From Ancylostoma caninum (taxonomy: Eukaryota > Nematoda > Chromadorea > Rhabditida > Ancylostomatidae): a stretch of 64,000 nucleotides of DNA. The stretch's first letter is position 1. Every line of letters begins with the position of its first letter. Below are positions 24,930 to 37,243 of this stretch, in pieces. The DNA lies in the NCBI GenBank assembly GCA_037903475.1, contig JBAJFG010000088.1, positions 1 through 64,000 of the forward strand. The letters are read 5' to 3'. The position numbers and the translations under genes are program-made. Under the pieces are notes generated by a model. The model made no database searches. It saw only the letters and a list, made by a program, of their open reading frames with translations, and was not told where the DNA came from.

Positions 24930-25335
24930 TCTCAATCTATAATGAATGCTAATTGTAAAGACACAGGGAACTCCGAACAGCACTAGGGTTATGTACTGCT
25001 GGCAGAAGCTGAGAAACCAGGGCCACATGCAGAACTTCTGTGTCTCTGCCCGTGAGAGCCGCGCCGCGGTCCCGCCCCTTGCACACGACCATTTGGAGTT
25101 CTCTGTAGAAGTAATTTATCTTGCCGGAAAAACTCGTCCACTTTGGGTACACGTGAAGCTTAGAACCTTGCCGGCAACTTTTCTGGATATGGACACTGCT
25201 CTTGCATCCATCATAGCCCTGTTCGGATTGGTCTCCTGGCCAATTATGGGCAATTTTCTTGGATTGATAGGCGCAACTGTGGACTTTTTAACCTCCTCCT
25301 TTTCTTGGCCAAATATCTGGACATCCATTTCTTAG
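24930..25335 (+). other. conflicting coding signals on both strands
   Basis: The + frame across 25170-25330 encodes two hydrophobic segments with a pattern (FLGLIGATVDFLTSS preceded by a Pro) that recalls the late transmembrane region of AAAP/SLC36-38 amino-acid transporters. The - strand has an ATG (25328) frame of 70 codons with 73% purine-first codons. The signals mirror each other: a pyrimidine-rich second position on + is a purine-rich first position on -. I cannot choose, and the transporter resemblance may be chance in T-rich DNA. The word CGGCAACTTTTCT occurs twice (24934, 25169). Confidence 0.25.
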
Positions 25336-27589
25336 CTATTTTGGGCAGTGCCTATGCGTCATTAAATGTAGATAGTGTATTCAAAACTTCCCCACCATTA
25401 TTCACACAAGAAACCGCGAAAAACTGAAGGAAACAGGAAATCCTCTGGGATAACCCTCATGGAACTACCCCTAGGAACAGTGGGCGTCGTATAATTTGCA
25501 GAACTTGTGAAGAGATCCTTTGAATGCCTCATTATCGAGGTGTTGACGGTGCTAAATGGTCATAGCGCTTCTTATGATGTCACGACAGCTGACGTCGCCC
25601 AGGTGTGATGGTGGAGCGACGTTTGGGGACGTCGTGAACCAGCAGTGATTTATCGCCGATTTGGCTCGAAGCTCGGGGAACAGGTGTTCGTTGGTGGTGC
25701 TGCTCTGGAAAAACGTTCCCATACCTGCTCGGTCTAAGCTTCCCATTCCTTCAGTATTACCTTCAAGTACTTAATCATTTCCTACATGTTGTCAGCGGTG
25801 CAAGTAATGAGACTCTGGCAAATTCGATTGCTGTGCACATGCACAAAAACCCTCGCCGATATTTACCTCCACATCATTTGCCCTTTGCCAGCATTTCTCC
25901 TCGCATTCCATTTCATTCTAATGACCGTTCAAATTTTATTAAGCTATACTGAACAAAGTGTGCATATCGATCCACTCGTTTAGTCCAATTTGTTTCGGAT
26001 GAGCGGCTTTTCGCCACGGAACAACCGCATTTGTAATTAACACCAAACGAGCACTGAGGCGAGTTTTACGAGTGAATTGAAGTATAGCGCTGTGTTTCTG
26101 GCCGACATCGGCCTAAGATCGAAATTTGGAGAAAATTTGGCTTGCACTCTCTTTTCCCAGGGAGAAAGACAGGCTTCAAAGTATCTCATGGATTCATTTC
26201 TACAATTCCATACTCTTAGATTCCTTGTTTTTTTTCTTGTAGTGAAATAAAATTTGCACAATGATTGAAAATTTTTCAACTGTGAAGCAACTCTTTGCTG
26301 ACTACATCTTTCTTATCGACTGCTCTCCTGATGCTAGTATCGTTTCCTATAATTTAATTACTTTGCAGTTCATTTCCATTTCAGTTTCCTTCCCTTTTCG
26401 AGAAAAAATCCAATATGCCATTATGTACGCAACAGCTCTGCCCACTCTTTCTAACTTTTGCAGCTGGATCCAACTTCCTAACAGTAGTAAATCTGTTTTG
26501 TGGTGCATTTCCTCTATTTTGTTCAGTCACTCCCATAGTTTTAGTCTTTTAGAGCTTGTGAAATGAGAGATTAAAGCAAAAAATGGTAGCAACTTCAGAA
26601 ATTCGGTCAGTTCTAGGTATCTTAACTTTAGCATTTCTTATTGGCTGTGATCTATAAGCACTACATAGCGAATCTTTACGTACATCCAGTATCTTATCGG
26701 TTATTCGTGGACGTATAACAATTATGTTTTACCTAGGAAGGAAAAAACGGCACTTACGTACTAGTTTCGTACGGCTTTCTGCTGGTCGTCAATCGGTATA
26801 ATTTTCCCGTTCAGCTGTTTCTCGTTTTGCGCAAAAGCCTATTGCCCTATTGATACAAAACACGATTTGGAGATGGAGAAGACCGCGGTCCCTCATCATT
26901 CGGAAAACCAACACTGGAACGATTGGAATAATCGTCTCTGCGGATAAATCCTCATAGGTTACTAGCGCCTATGTTCAAATATCCAAATCTGACCAAGATA
27001 TCCGTTGGATAACATCCGTCTTCCCTTCACGTTTTTCCGGCTAGGTGATACATTTCGAATACGAGCTTGAAGCTGCTAACCAGACACTTTCTACTTAATG
27101 CTGACGATATGCATTTTAATTTTGATCGAAGTGCGTAAGTGGTAGGTGTAAAAGTAATTGAGTCGAGTGTAATAGAGTTCTCCACTTTACGAAACTTCCA
27201 TGCATCCACAAACTACTTTTTTCTGGAATAATTTGCTCGACTTTGATCGGCTTACTGGTAAAAAAGCAAAATCATATACGTAAATGGATAAAGCCTGCTG
27301 GATAAGGGCGTTGGTTTCCTGGCGCAATCTTCAAGCTAGTGTCACGAAACCCCTTCGTATTCCAATCGGGAATGAACAGAATTTTCCGACGTTTAATATT
27401 TTGAGTCATTTTTTGGACTGCTTTACATTTCAACGAGGATTGTATCTCTTTACTAACCCATTCATCAATTTTCTATAAAATGCGTTTAAAACAGCCGATG
27501 GATATACTCAATACAGGGTATTTCCGATTTTTACATGTCACACTGAAATCCAACAAGGTAGACCGATAAAGCTCAATGGTCCGTAAAGT
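25336..27589. other. noncoding, no gene recognised
   Basis: Only short, composition-driven frames. A tRNA-Arg-like GGATAAGGGCGTTGG at about 27299 lacks a B box and is not called. Confidence 0.45.
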
Positions 27590-28072
27590 TTAACAAACAT
27601 CCGGAGGGCGTGGAAGAGATGTTTTTTTTGGTTCGGCGGCTAAACCATAGATGAATGGTGCCATATCCTTCTCTAGTTCAACTCCTTTCGAAACTTCTAG
27701 AGCCTTCGCATTTTTATCGTCTGAAGCTTCAGGATTGAGAATAATAAGCCGAAAACTCGTCCACACCCGCATCTTAATCACAAATGGCGCGCGTTCTCCG
27801 ATCTTCTACCTGCGATCGCCTCCTCATTTCTCACCATTGTTTGCTTTTTATACATAATTGCCCATAGATCTTCGCCGACGATCTCTGAAACCGTCGTTGG
27901 TGTCGACGCGCTGGCGACGTCCGAATTATTCACCGCTACGTGTTTCGATGAGGGTTGCGGGCGTCGCTCGAATGCACAGAGTCATTTCATGGAATTGCAT
28001 CGCTTGGTCTGTGGTCACAGCTTCGGCCTGCTGTTCTGGATTGTAGCCTCCCACGTCGGATGGAGTGCCAGG
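27590..28072 (-). CDS. three-exon 3' end of an unknown gene
   Basis: Exons read 28072-27934, 27884-27810 and 27720-27590 on the - strand, joined by introns of 49 and 89 bp. Sites are TTTGTAG acceptor, AGCG|GTGAAT donor, TTTCAG acceptor, GCAG|GTAGAA donor and GCTTCAG acceptor. Phases agree at both junctions, giving one uninterrupted frame of about 114 codons to TAA. About 72% of codons start with a purine. The peptide is soluble and mixed: an acidic/polar first part (GGYNPEQQAEAV), then SEIVGEDLWAIMYKKQ, then a Lys/Glu-rich tail (ALEVSKGVELEKD) ending PRPPDVC. I do not recognise it. A 128-codon + frame without a start overlaps but has no purine bias. Upstream exons may include 30427-30549. Confidence 0.5.
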
Positions 28073-28433
28073 CTACAAATGGCAGGGTCACATGTAACCT
28101 CATGTGCGTAGATAATTAGGGAGCGTGGGAATTCTAATCTTTCAAGATCAAATTTGAAAAAAAAATTTGAACATGACCTGTTCCCGCTCGTTTTCCTTTT
28201 CAAATTCAATGAGTAATTAATGTCGCATTCCTAAATTTGTTGCTATCCTGTATATTTTTATATGTCAATTCTTTAGCATCTACGATATATGCACTCAGGG
28301 GTTACCCGAGAATTTTTTGTGTTCCTAGAGGTTACCCAAAAATTTGAGCTCTTTTTTTTCGAAGAAGGTAAAAGTTCTTCCTAACGTTATTTTTTGTGCT
28401 AGTTTCTTGGAGCTTTGTTCACTAAAATTTTTC

Positions 28434-28568
28434 CATTCATTCATTCATTCATTCATTCATTCATTCTTCATTCATTCGTCCATACATACATACATGCATT
28501 CATTCGTTCATTCGTTCGTTCATTCATTCATTCATTCATTCATTCATTCATTCATTCATTCATTCATT
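28434..28568. repeat. (ATTC)n microsatellite with variants
   Basis: 135 bp of ATTC units interrupted by CGTCCATACATACATACATGC and several CGTT units. The interruptions show age. Translated frames (HSFI repeats) are artefacts. Confidence 0.95.
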
Positions 28569-29242
28569 TTTGAACATCATAATTAGCTGACACACCACTT
28601 TTTGTTCGTACATTAGCCCTGACAATTTAAAAAATGCGTGAAGATGTAGAATGTCCAGGGCTTGGACCGCAATAACTATCTGCCTAGAATTCCATCGCGT
28701 GCGGCTGCGTCGCAACCCTGGCACCTTGCCATGCGCAAAAGTCAATGATGCGAGATAATCCAGTAAAAGTAACGTGCTTCAGAATGGCTTATTTCCGGGT
28801 TTGGTTAGTCGTGTATGTATTTCGCCCTAATAATTTTTACATGTTAACGGACTAAAATCCTTAGATATTCATGTTTGGAGGTTTTTTTAAAATACTCGAA
28901 TACATTGACTTGACTATTTCGCCTTCAGTTCTTAAATTATTACACTTTTTACACCTTTCGCCTTCTTCATAGCAAGAAGAAGACGACATGAATTTCAATC
29001 AGTGACAGTTGTCCATCGGTTTCTGCGCTTGACAAATGGCCAAAATGACTGCGACGCAACCGCGCCCGCTTCGGTTCCACTGCTGTGCACATAGCCGCAA
29101 TTTCAGCGCCGTATATTAACAAAGCATAAGTGAAGCCCTATAAGTCGTCTGTTAAATTGAAAAGTCGAGAATCCATCATATATTTCAAATAACAATGTTA
29201 TTGGTTGAATAAGTGGTAAATCGAGAACTTTCTATTCGGCTA
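28569..29242. other. noncoding / intron of the - strand gene
   Basis: No exon seen; if 30427-30549 and 27590-28072 belong to one gene, this is intronic. Confidence 0.35.
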
Positions 29243-29395
29243 TGATGGCCTCGAGGCCCGTTGGTTTACTTCGAAAAGTACATCCAGACGCAGCAATTTC
29301 AAATTTATTGGATACGTTTCGCAATGGACCGAGACGAATTGCACAACGGACGGCTCCGCCTTCGAAACATGCGTCTATTTTTCACACGAACTGAG
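29243..29395 (-). CDS. weak candidate exon
   Basis: The - frame is open for 50 codons with 64% purine-first against 42% at the third position, a good contrast. The peptide is Cys-containing (for example CFEGGAVRCAIRLGPLRN). No strong acceptor precedes it (only AAAATAG). A phase-compatible donor CGAA|GTAAAC could join it to an alternative start of the exon at 27934-28072. The opposite strand also has an open 50-codon ATG frame without bias. Confidence 0.2.
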
Positions 29396-30107
29396 TCACC
29401 ACGAACGCTACAAAATTTTTTAATCAGTCTTTGTGACAGATGTCCTGCAAGTCATAGGTTGATTACTTGGTCTTGACTTGCCCTCTGAGGACTTCGTTAT
29501 TCATGTGAATTCTGCACTCTTTACTTTATTAATCTTTCAGGCTTTGAATGAGAAAGTTCTGGGTATAGTAGTAGATCTGGCTCTTGGTCGTTGTTACGGT
29601 ACGGACCTGCATTACGGTATGGATTACTGTATAGTTTGGTGGGGGGGGGATTTATGCGCGTGCTGCGAGACGGTGCTCGAAGTCTGGATTTTTCTAGGAC
29701 TGGGGTTCCTTGCCTACCATATTTTGGCTTCTCCGTGCTACTAGGTCTACTGGGCTATCTAGTCCTGGATTTTTGGGCCCACCTTTTCCTGGGCAACCTT
29801 TTCTTGAACCTGCAGGGTTACTCAACCTTGGGTTCTCTGGGTAACCCTCTTAGTTCCTCTCGGCTACTTCATTTCATTCGATTGTTCCTTATTATTTGTC
29901 CTAATATATATTATTGTTCTCTCTTGTTATTTTCCATATTACTAGTGTTATTAGGTTATTATTGTAATTTTATTCTTATCTACTTTTGTTCTATTTATTA
30001 TCACTGCAAGCGTTATTGGTGATAATTTTGTGGTCCTAAGACCCTCCTGAACCTTGATATAATCGCACCATTAGCTTAAGAGAGCCTAAGGCATCCAGCA
30101 ACAGCAT

Positions 30108-30208
30108 GCATCATCGAAATTACCCAGGGTAAATGGGTTAAAACCTCGAAAGTTACACATTACTGATAAGTGTGTCAACAAATTTACAATGGGTAATCCC
30201 GATGATGC
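30108..30208. mobile_element. MITE, GATTACCCAGGG family, copy 4
   Basis: GCATCATCGAAATTACCCAG on the left faces CAATGGGTAATCCCGATGATGC on the right, in inverted orientation, ~101 bp, with AAATGGGTTAA/TGTCAACAAATTT inner arms. No ORF. Confidence 0.8.
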
Positions 30209-30426
30209 GTCCACGTCCAGAGTTTGCTTGAATACCACTCTCAGTGGACCTACTAAACTCTAGTTGAGGCTCTGATTTTTGATGTCTTCAGCTCCATAGA
30301 GGGGCTAGTAGCTCAGCCGCCACCGCCGCCGTTGTGGTCAACAATTTCTGGATTTCGTGCTGAATTCGTGGCCGAACAATTCAGTTTTGCTTCCTTTCGC
30401 TGATACGTGTAGCCTATGCGTTTTAC

Positions 30427-30549
30427 CTCATGTTTACTTGGAAATTGGTTGCTTCTCGCTTCACCAGAGTTATTAAATTTCGTTTTCCTGGCGGCTGGAT
30501 TGGGTATTTCGCAATGGCAACCAGAACCTACCCTGGAGTTGGTAGCCAT
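30427..30549 (-). CDS. candidate first coding exon
   Basis: ATG at 30549 in good context (AAAGGAATGGCT) opens 41 codons ending at a strong donor (CATGAG|GTAAAA, phase 0). The unspliced frame runs 78 codons with 68% purine-first against 45% at the third position, one of the clearest coding contrasts outside the LINE. The peptide starts MATNSRVGSGCHCEIPNPAA and is basic and polar, with no signal peptide. An in-frame stop lies 24 bp before the ATG. The overlapping + strand frame is hydrophobic but has only 41% purine-first codons. It may be the 5' end of the gene ending at 27590, which is inference because the middle exons are not resolved. Confidence 0.4.
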
Positions 30550-33500
30550 TCCTTTATTTGCATGGAATTCTTATGGTTTTTTGCTGTTCTTTCAGCTGTT
30601 TTTCGTCCAAGATACTCTGATAACCAAGAGCAAACTATGAGCTAACCAGGAAGTCACCTTTCTAGCTTTTGTTTCGATTTTCGTCGTTGTTTTGGTTCAT
30701 TTCCCTGCGTGCGACTCTAAGACTTCCATTAATCAGCCACAATAGCGGCTACCTCTCGAGCAGCGGCCGTTTCATGCCTCTGGCACCGCTATAATGGCTT
30801 TTTGGAAAAATTTCCATGGAAAATCAATTTTTCCTGGGGCGGGAGAGCTTATGGGTTGCCTTTCCATGTCGATAAAACTATGGTGAATCTAACTGAACAG
30901 TCTTTTCTGCTTCTTTTTTCTCCCTAAATGTTTCCCTCTGGGAAATTTGGCCCGATCCACTGGCCCGGGGATTTTTTTTGCAGAAGTTCTCATTTCATTG
31001 GAAAGGGTGAGAAGTAAAACATTAGGGAAACAAGTAGTTTTTTTATAATTATTGATGTATTACTCACTATCACTACTCAACTACTTTGTGATACTTGGAT
31101 ATTGAGAAAACAATTTGAATAGTTTCTCCTTGGACAAATTTAGCCTAGTTCTCATGTGTACTGAGGATCTTCCGAGAAGGTTCTGGGATTTCCCAAAGGT
31201 TAAAGGCAAAACAGTTGAGAGGCATTCTGACCCTTGAGGCCACAAGAGACTTGTAAAGTTTTGCTAACAAGCAGTAATTACCATCTAACTATGAGATCAA
31301 TATTGACTTTTTTATCTTAATTTTGCTGGATTTATTTTGCGGCTGGGTTGATTCATGCAGGTTCACGTTTCTTCAATGTCTTAGAGCAAGCGGGTTTCTT
31401 CTTGGAAGAAAAAAAGGAGGGAAAATAAAAAAGGAGAAAATTCTGGGCACAATTTCTGAGATCCACTCATTTTTGGCCAGAAACATCAAATAGTGGTAAA
31501 ATTATTCGAACTTATCGCATTTCTTAATGGAGCGAGCCTACATGCTTAATAAATAGATAAATGAATAAATTAATAAGTAAGCAAATAAATAAATAAGTAT
31601 ATTTCCTGAGGAACTCCTCCAATCTTGATGATCGAAAAGCATAGAGCCTTTCTGGGAGCATTCATAAATTCCGTTACTGGTACCCACTTTTTTACTTTTT
31701 GTCGCATCTGCTAATTTCCTTACATCTGCACTTCCTCGCTCCCGCAAACCTTACTTACCAGTAGTCCTCCTCCCAGTTTCTTTACGGGGGCGAAAAATCA
31801 CTTGAAAGAGTTGCAGACTTGCAAGTGCCAGGCGCCAGGCCTGCGCTCTCCCGTTTAGAAAGGTGCTATACGAACCTTTTTTCTTTTCTTGCAATCGTTT
31901 TTCTTTTCTTGTACTTTAAGGTCACATAATATGCGGCCATCAAACCAGCCGCCGTTCCGTCAAATTGAGTGACGGCTGTGCAAATGCAGAACGCTTTGCA
32001 CGTTTAGTAGACTTAATTCTGTTTGGTAACAGTCTCGGCTGGTCCAAAAAGATGTGGATTTTCGGGGAGCTGAGGCGTGATTGTTGCAAATTTTGGATTG
32101 AGGAGGGGGGGGGAGGATCAAAAAGATTTGGTTACAGTTGGTAGACGGGCGAGTGTAGTGAGTGGGTCTAAGCGCTGGGGTAAGGGTTACATGCCGTTAC
32201 TTTTCGCTTCCTGAAATCCAACTTTTTTATCCAGTAGATATCCGACTCCATTAATTTCCTGGTTTCCATTAATGTTTTTTTGCAAATGGTCCGCATTTTA
32301 AAGGAGTGAAATTTCGAGCTTTTTCTATTTGTCAGCATTTCAAGTAATCTGTTTGTCTTTGAAATTTATCAAAATGCTATTCGATTCTGCTCAACATTCG
32401 ATTATCACTGGAGCACATTTCTGTCAGCTATCTGGTCTGGAGCACATTTTCCCCAGTTGTTATTTAAACTCTAAGAAATTTCGTACCTAAATCTCTTTTG
32501 TCGTCGGATATTTTCGGATATTTCCTGGTTTCCACTAATTTTTGGTGCGAAACTGCTCATTCTACTGCTTTTCATCGTTTTGCACGCATCAGATCGTAGT
32601 TGATGTATGTTTAGCTACTTTTCTAACGTAATTTTGTACCTGCATTACCAGTACTTCTTGCCTGACAGTGGAAAAACATAAACAGCGCAGCAAAAAGTCG
32701 CCTTTTCTGTTCATGGATCGACTCGCTGATTCGAGAATTTCAAGCTTTTTCTCAAGAATATGCCAATGATTTAGAGTGGTGCTCAAGAATTTGAATAGAA
32801 TTTTGTGAACCCGTGAGATTTCCGGGAATTTCTGGGTGGGAAACAAAGAAGCCTTGAGAGGGAAAAGGCTCCCTGATACAGTTATAGACACTGCAGTTAA
32901 TCCAGATGGTGAATTCTCCAAACTTTTACCAATATTCAAAGTACGTATATGGAGGGGACATGGAGGATAATATTGAGCCAGAAAAATTATTAACCAAGAA
33001 AAAGTTTAATACCTATGTAATTTCCCACCATTCTCCCAGTTTACCAGGAAATTTTCCGTTCTTCCAGAAAAACTTTCATTTTCTTCCAGGAGTAAACACT
33101 AAGTAATTTGCGCGTACTTTTGATGGTGCGCCCCTGGACGAGACACACCTCATCTCGCCTCATTATGCGGGGTTCGATACTCCCAAGCGTCTCCTGCTTA
33201 CTTCCAGAAGACGCGGCTCGTTGCCTCATGCAGAGTTAGGCCCGCGGAGCTGTGTGCATTACTCTTCCCTAATATATTTTTTTCATTCAGTCATCCAAAA
33301 ATTGTTTTCTAGGAGATGTTTTCCTGTATCCAGGAAACATTCGTTGTTGCAATCTATCCTTGATTATTCTCAATTCTTCCGGATATTCCCGAGAATTTCC
33401 AGGTTTTTATGGAATTCTACGAGTTCCATCTGTGTTACACAATGTTTTCTGAGCTGTTCGACAATTGAAAACAAGAGCAAAATGTCGTATCGAATTGCCA

Positions 33501-33872
33501 TGCGTGCCATGCTGTGATAATGAGACCGTTGTGAAACTTCTGCTTTTCCAGAAAATCCCCCGATTTTCTCTTTTTCCCTAGTTTTGCAGAACCTTCCAGT
33601 GCTGTGGAGGCCAAGATTTCTTTTGAACCCCCAATTATCGAGAGATTTCCTCTCTGTAAAGTGCACTGATTGAAGCAGCGACATTGTGAGTCGGAACCAA
33701 TTACCTCTTTGGACGGAATGAATCCTGGTCCTGATGGGAAATCATCCTAGGATCAGCAGTGCGTTCGTTCAGGATTTTTAACTACGGTATCGGCGCTGAC
33801 GCTGCAGAACTGCATGGATGTGCAACGCTATATTGTGTGCTTTTCGTTTTTTTTTAAGTAATGGTTTGAATT
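30550..33872. other. noncoding, no gene recognised
   Basis: Includes an AATA-rich tract (31546-31600) that may be an old retroelement tail, a G9 run (32105-32113) and a 116-codon - frame at 32589-32939. That frame starts with TTG and has only mild bias. No splice-supported exon. Confidence 0.4.
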
Positions 33873-34756
33873 TTCATTCATTCATTCATTCATTCATTCA
33901 TTCATTCATTCATTCATTCATTCATTCATTCATTCATTCATTCATTCATTCATTCATTCATTCATTTATTCACTGATTCATTCATTCATTCATTCATTCA
34001 TTCATTCATTCATTCATTCATTCATTCATTCATTCATTCATTCATTCATTCATTCATTCATTCATAGCATTCATTCATTCATTCATTCATTCATTCATTC
34101 ATTCATAGCATTCATTCATTCATTCATTCATTCATTCATTCATTCATTCATTCATTCATTCATTCATTCATTCATTCATTCATTCATTCATTCATTCATT
34201 CATTCATTCATTCATAGCATTCATTCATTCATTCATTCATTCATTCATTCATTCATTCATTCATAGCATTCATTCATTCATTCATTCATTCATTCATTCA
34301 TTCATTCATAGCATTCATTCATTCATTCATTCATTCATTCATTCATTCATTCATTCATTCATTCATTCATCCATTCATTCATTGCATTTATTCATTCACT
34401 CATTCATTCATATCATTCATTCATTCATTCATTCATTCATTCATTCATTCATTCATTCATTCATTCATTCATTCACTCATTCATTCTTAGCATTTATTTA
34501 TTCATTCATTCATAGCATTCATTCATTCATTCATTCATTGCATTCATTCATTCATTCATTCATTCATTGCATTCATTCATTCATTCATTCATTCATTCAT
34601 TCATTCATTCATTCATTCATTCATCCATTCATTCATTCATTCATTGCATTTATTCATTCACTCATTCATTCATAGCATTCATTCATTCATTCATTCATTC
34701 ATTCATTCATTCATTCATTCATTCATTCATTTATTTATTTATTCATTCATTCATTC
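33873..34756. repeat. 884-bp (ATTC)n array with higher-order structure
   Basis: Over 200 TTCA units, punctuated by ATAGC or TTGC insertions (as in TTCATAGCATTC) at irregular spacing. A segment with the rare string TTGCATTTATTCATTCACTC occurs at 34382 and again at 34644, 262 bp apart, which shows an internal segmental duplication. The array encodes nothing; HSFI-type frames are artefacts. It is immediately followed by a C12 run at 34794-34805. Confidence 0.97.
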
Positions 34757-34805
34757 AGCATGAGTTTACAAAAATGCTGGCATCTGAAATACTCCCCCCC
34801 CCCCC

Positions 34806-37243
34806 AGCAACATCCTCGTGGGGAACAGTTCTCGCGCAACAAATTTTTGTTCATATCTCATTCTGTGGGGTCGATGCTGCACGGATTACGGGCCTAGGCT
34901 TCTTACGAGGTCTTCTGAATACTTCTGCATCAAAACTCCCTAGTTCTTACTCTTATTGGTGAGAGAGCACTTCATGTCACTAACTGTTTAAGGTTTCATG
35001 CTCAGGCAAGAACCATGAGTGAGTTTCGGGCAAGTAGCTTCAGTACATTCATCCAGGAAGTTTGCTAGACTAAGCTGCGGCGATACATATCAAGTATTTT
35101 CTCAGAAAATAGCAAAATTGCCTCCGTTTCATCCCAGATACGCTCCAAAATGCATCACTCGCCTCTCCACAGCATCACACCATCAGCGACTCTCCGAATT
35201 CCATGTCGATCTTCCATTTTCGCGAGTGCACTTTGGCTAACATAATCCAGTTTTTGGGGCGAAAAATTCGCCTCATCTATTGCCTCTCGGGATATCAGGC
35301 CTGACGAATGAAATTTGATGCGGATTCAATTTGAGGACGATTTGAGCGCAGTTTTGATTATGCACAGAATGCGAAAATGTAATGGCATCAGTGGCGAAGA
35401 GTGGCTGGGAAAAAGTCAACTAGCTTACTCGTGTGCTGTAAGCCTGGCTGAGATATACGCGAGCACATTTCTCTGATGGACGTGAAGTTGGAGTAAGTCT
35501 TACCTTGACTTTCTGGATCCATCTGATAACTGGGCTGTTAATGCAATCAATCTGACCTGTTCATGTTAACGTTTCTTCTCTTTTTTCCTTTTTCTCCTTC
35601 TCAAAAGATGTGGTCCACTTTCCTTGTGTAATGTCCTTAATTTCTAGCCACTGGGATAATCCAGATCTTTGCCGGTCTCCATATAATCGGATTCAGGCGA
35701 CAAGAACACTGAAGCATCCTTATCATACATTTGGATACCCTTTTCTCATGGCACAGCATAATTTTGGTTCATCCAATCGTCGGAATCATAGACATCTCCG
35801 GAAAACTCGTCCTTGGAGTCCTACTACTTGAGAATTGAACCTTTTTCGTTCCTTTTTCGTTCATCACACCGTCTATTTCTGATTTAGCTAATGATTATGG
35901 TGGTTTCAACTATTCTTGTTGTATAGCGCTTTCCTTAAATGGAACCCAATTTTTATGTTTTCTGAGAAAGGTTGACATGGAGAAATATTCCGAAGTTCAA
36001 GTGATCGATCACATTCAGCTGTTGATCTGTTATTTCAACAGTTTTCAACAATTTTCGCCGAGATGTGGAAGAAAATGTGGGAAATGTGACAACTTCAATC
36101 CCATTTACCCAGACATCAGGCGAAAAACTCTAAATTTAGCTATTGTCAAAAGTTTTCCGGACTCTGAAACGTGATTGGTCGTTTATTTTGGAAGCACACG
36201 ACTTACAGGAGCCTTAGCCGGAATATCTTTCTAATTATTTTCAAAAATTAAAGAAAAAGAAACGTGGAGAGCGACAGATAGAAATTAGAAGAGGTCCAAG
36301 ACATTGTGAGTAAAAATTTCCCAGGGTTTATTTGATCGAAAATTACTGGATTACTAAAAAAGGCCAAGAATCGCAGCGCTTCACATTTTGATCACATTGC
36401 GGCGAAGTGGTTCTTCTATAATCCAACCCGTGGCAAGAAAAATCTATAGAAAAGGGAAAAATGATCGGGAAATCTACTCTGTTGGCGTTCTTTGTGCTAT
36501 AAACCGAGTTTCCACTCCACCCGTACCTCTACTGTAAACTATCTTGACCAGCCTAAGCACTTCCTAATTTTTTTCAGAAAAAATTTACTTCCGCTCTTGG
36601 ACCGGTCCTCCGACAACTACAGCTGATTTATGTCAAATCGATGCGGCCGATTTTGCGCTTTGAGTGACAACCAAGGCTAATTTCCCGATTTCCAGCATTT
36701 ATTAGACTTTGTAGGGCAAGTGCATTTGAAATGCATTGCCAGAGTCATTTACATGTCTCGTGGACAGGTCCTATCCCAGAAAATATTTTAATCCAGTAAA
36801 ACAAGTAAAATTCGTAAATGTGGCTGAAGCAATGTCTCGCTAGGGGTGACTAGGGTGCAGCAACATTTCTTTCTCTATTGTCTCTTCTATTTCGAAAAGG
36901 TAATTGCGTTTACTGTGCGTGAGTCTAACGAGTCAGCAGAAATCCATGCAATCCAGTGAGAATCACCTGCCTTGCCCTGATGACGGCCGCATTTCGCAGA
37001 CGCCGGTGCTATTCTCACCTTTAGTTTCAACTTGATCGTTCTATGGTTACGGTATCCTACGGTATTCTACAGTTACCTCTCAAAGGACTTTACCGCACCT
37101 TTCACTAGCTATTTTTAAGTCGTTTTTTTTTTGAGTTTTCATATGCCAGGTGACAAGGTCCTTAGTTATTTTCAGATATCCAATTTTTGGGATGTATTCC
37201 CGCCTTTCTTCTTGAAAATTTGCTCGATTTGGGATCTTTTCTT
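34806..37243. other. noncoding, no gene recognised
   Basis: Short frames only, no domain recognised. One copy of the CGGAAAACTCGTCC motif lies at 35798-35812. Confidence 0.45.

Noticed and set aside
27851..27880. FADD-like reverse-transcriptase motif (IFADDL) on the + strand
   Set aside because: Followed at once by a stop, with no flanking RT motifs; the - strand exon explains the sequence.
29591..30022. 143-codon hydrophobic + frame resembling a multi-helix membrane protein
   Set aside because: T- and CTG-rich DNA makes Leu/Tyr/Phe chains; 41% purine-first codons and no family pattern.
33120..33200. Possible tRNA or SINE (GGGGTTCGATACTCC)
   Set aside because: B-box-like only; the upstream sequence does not form acceptor or D stems.
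34382..34962. Long HSFI-repeat ORFs
   Set aside because: They are translations of the ATTC tetranucleotide array, with no start, splice or codon evidence.
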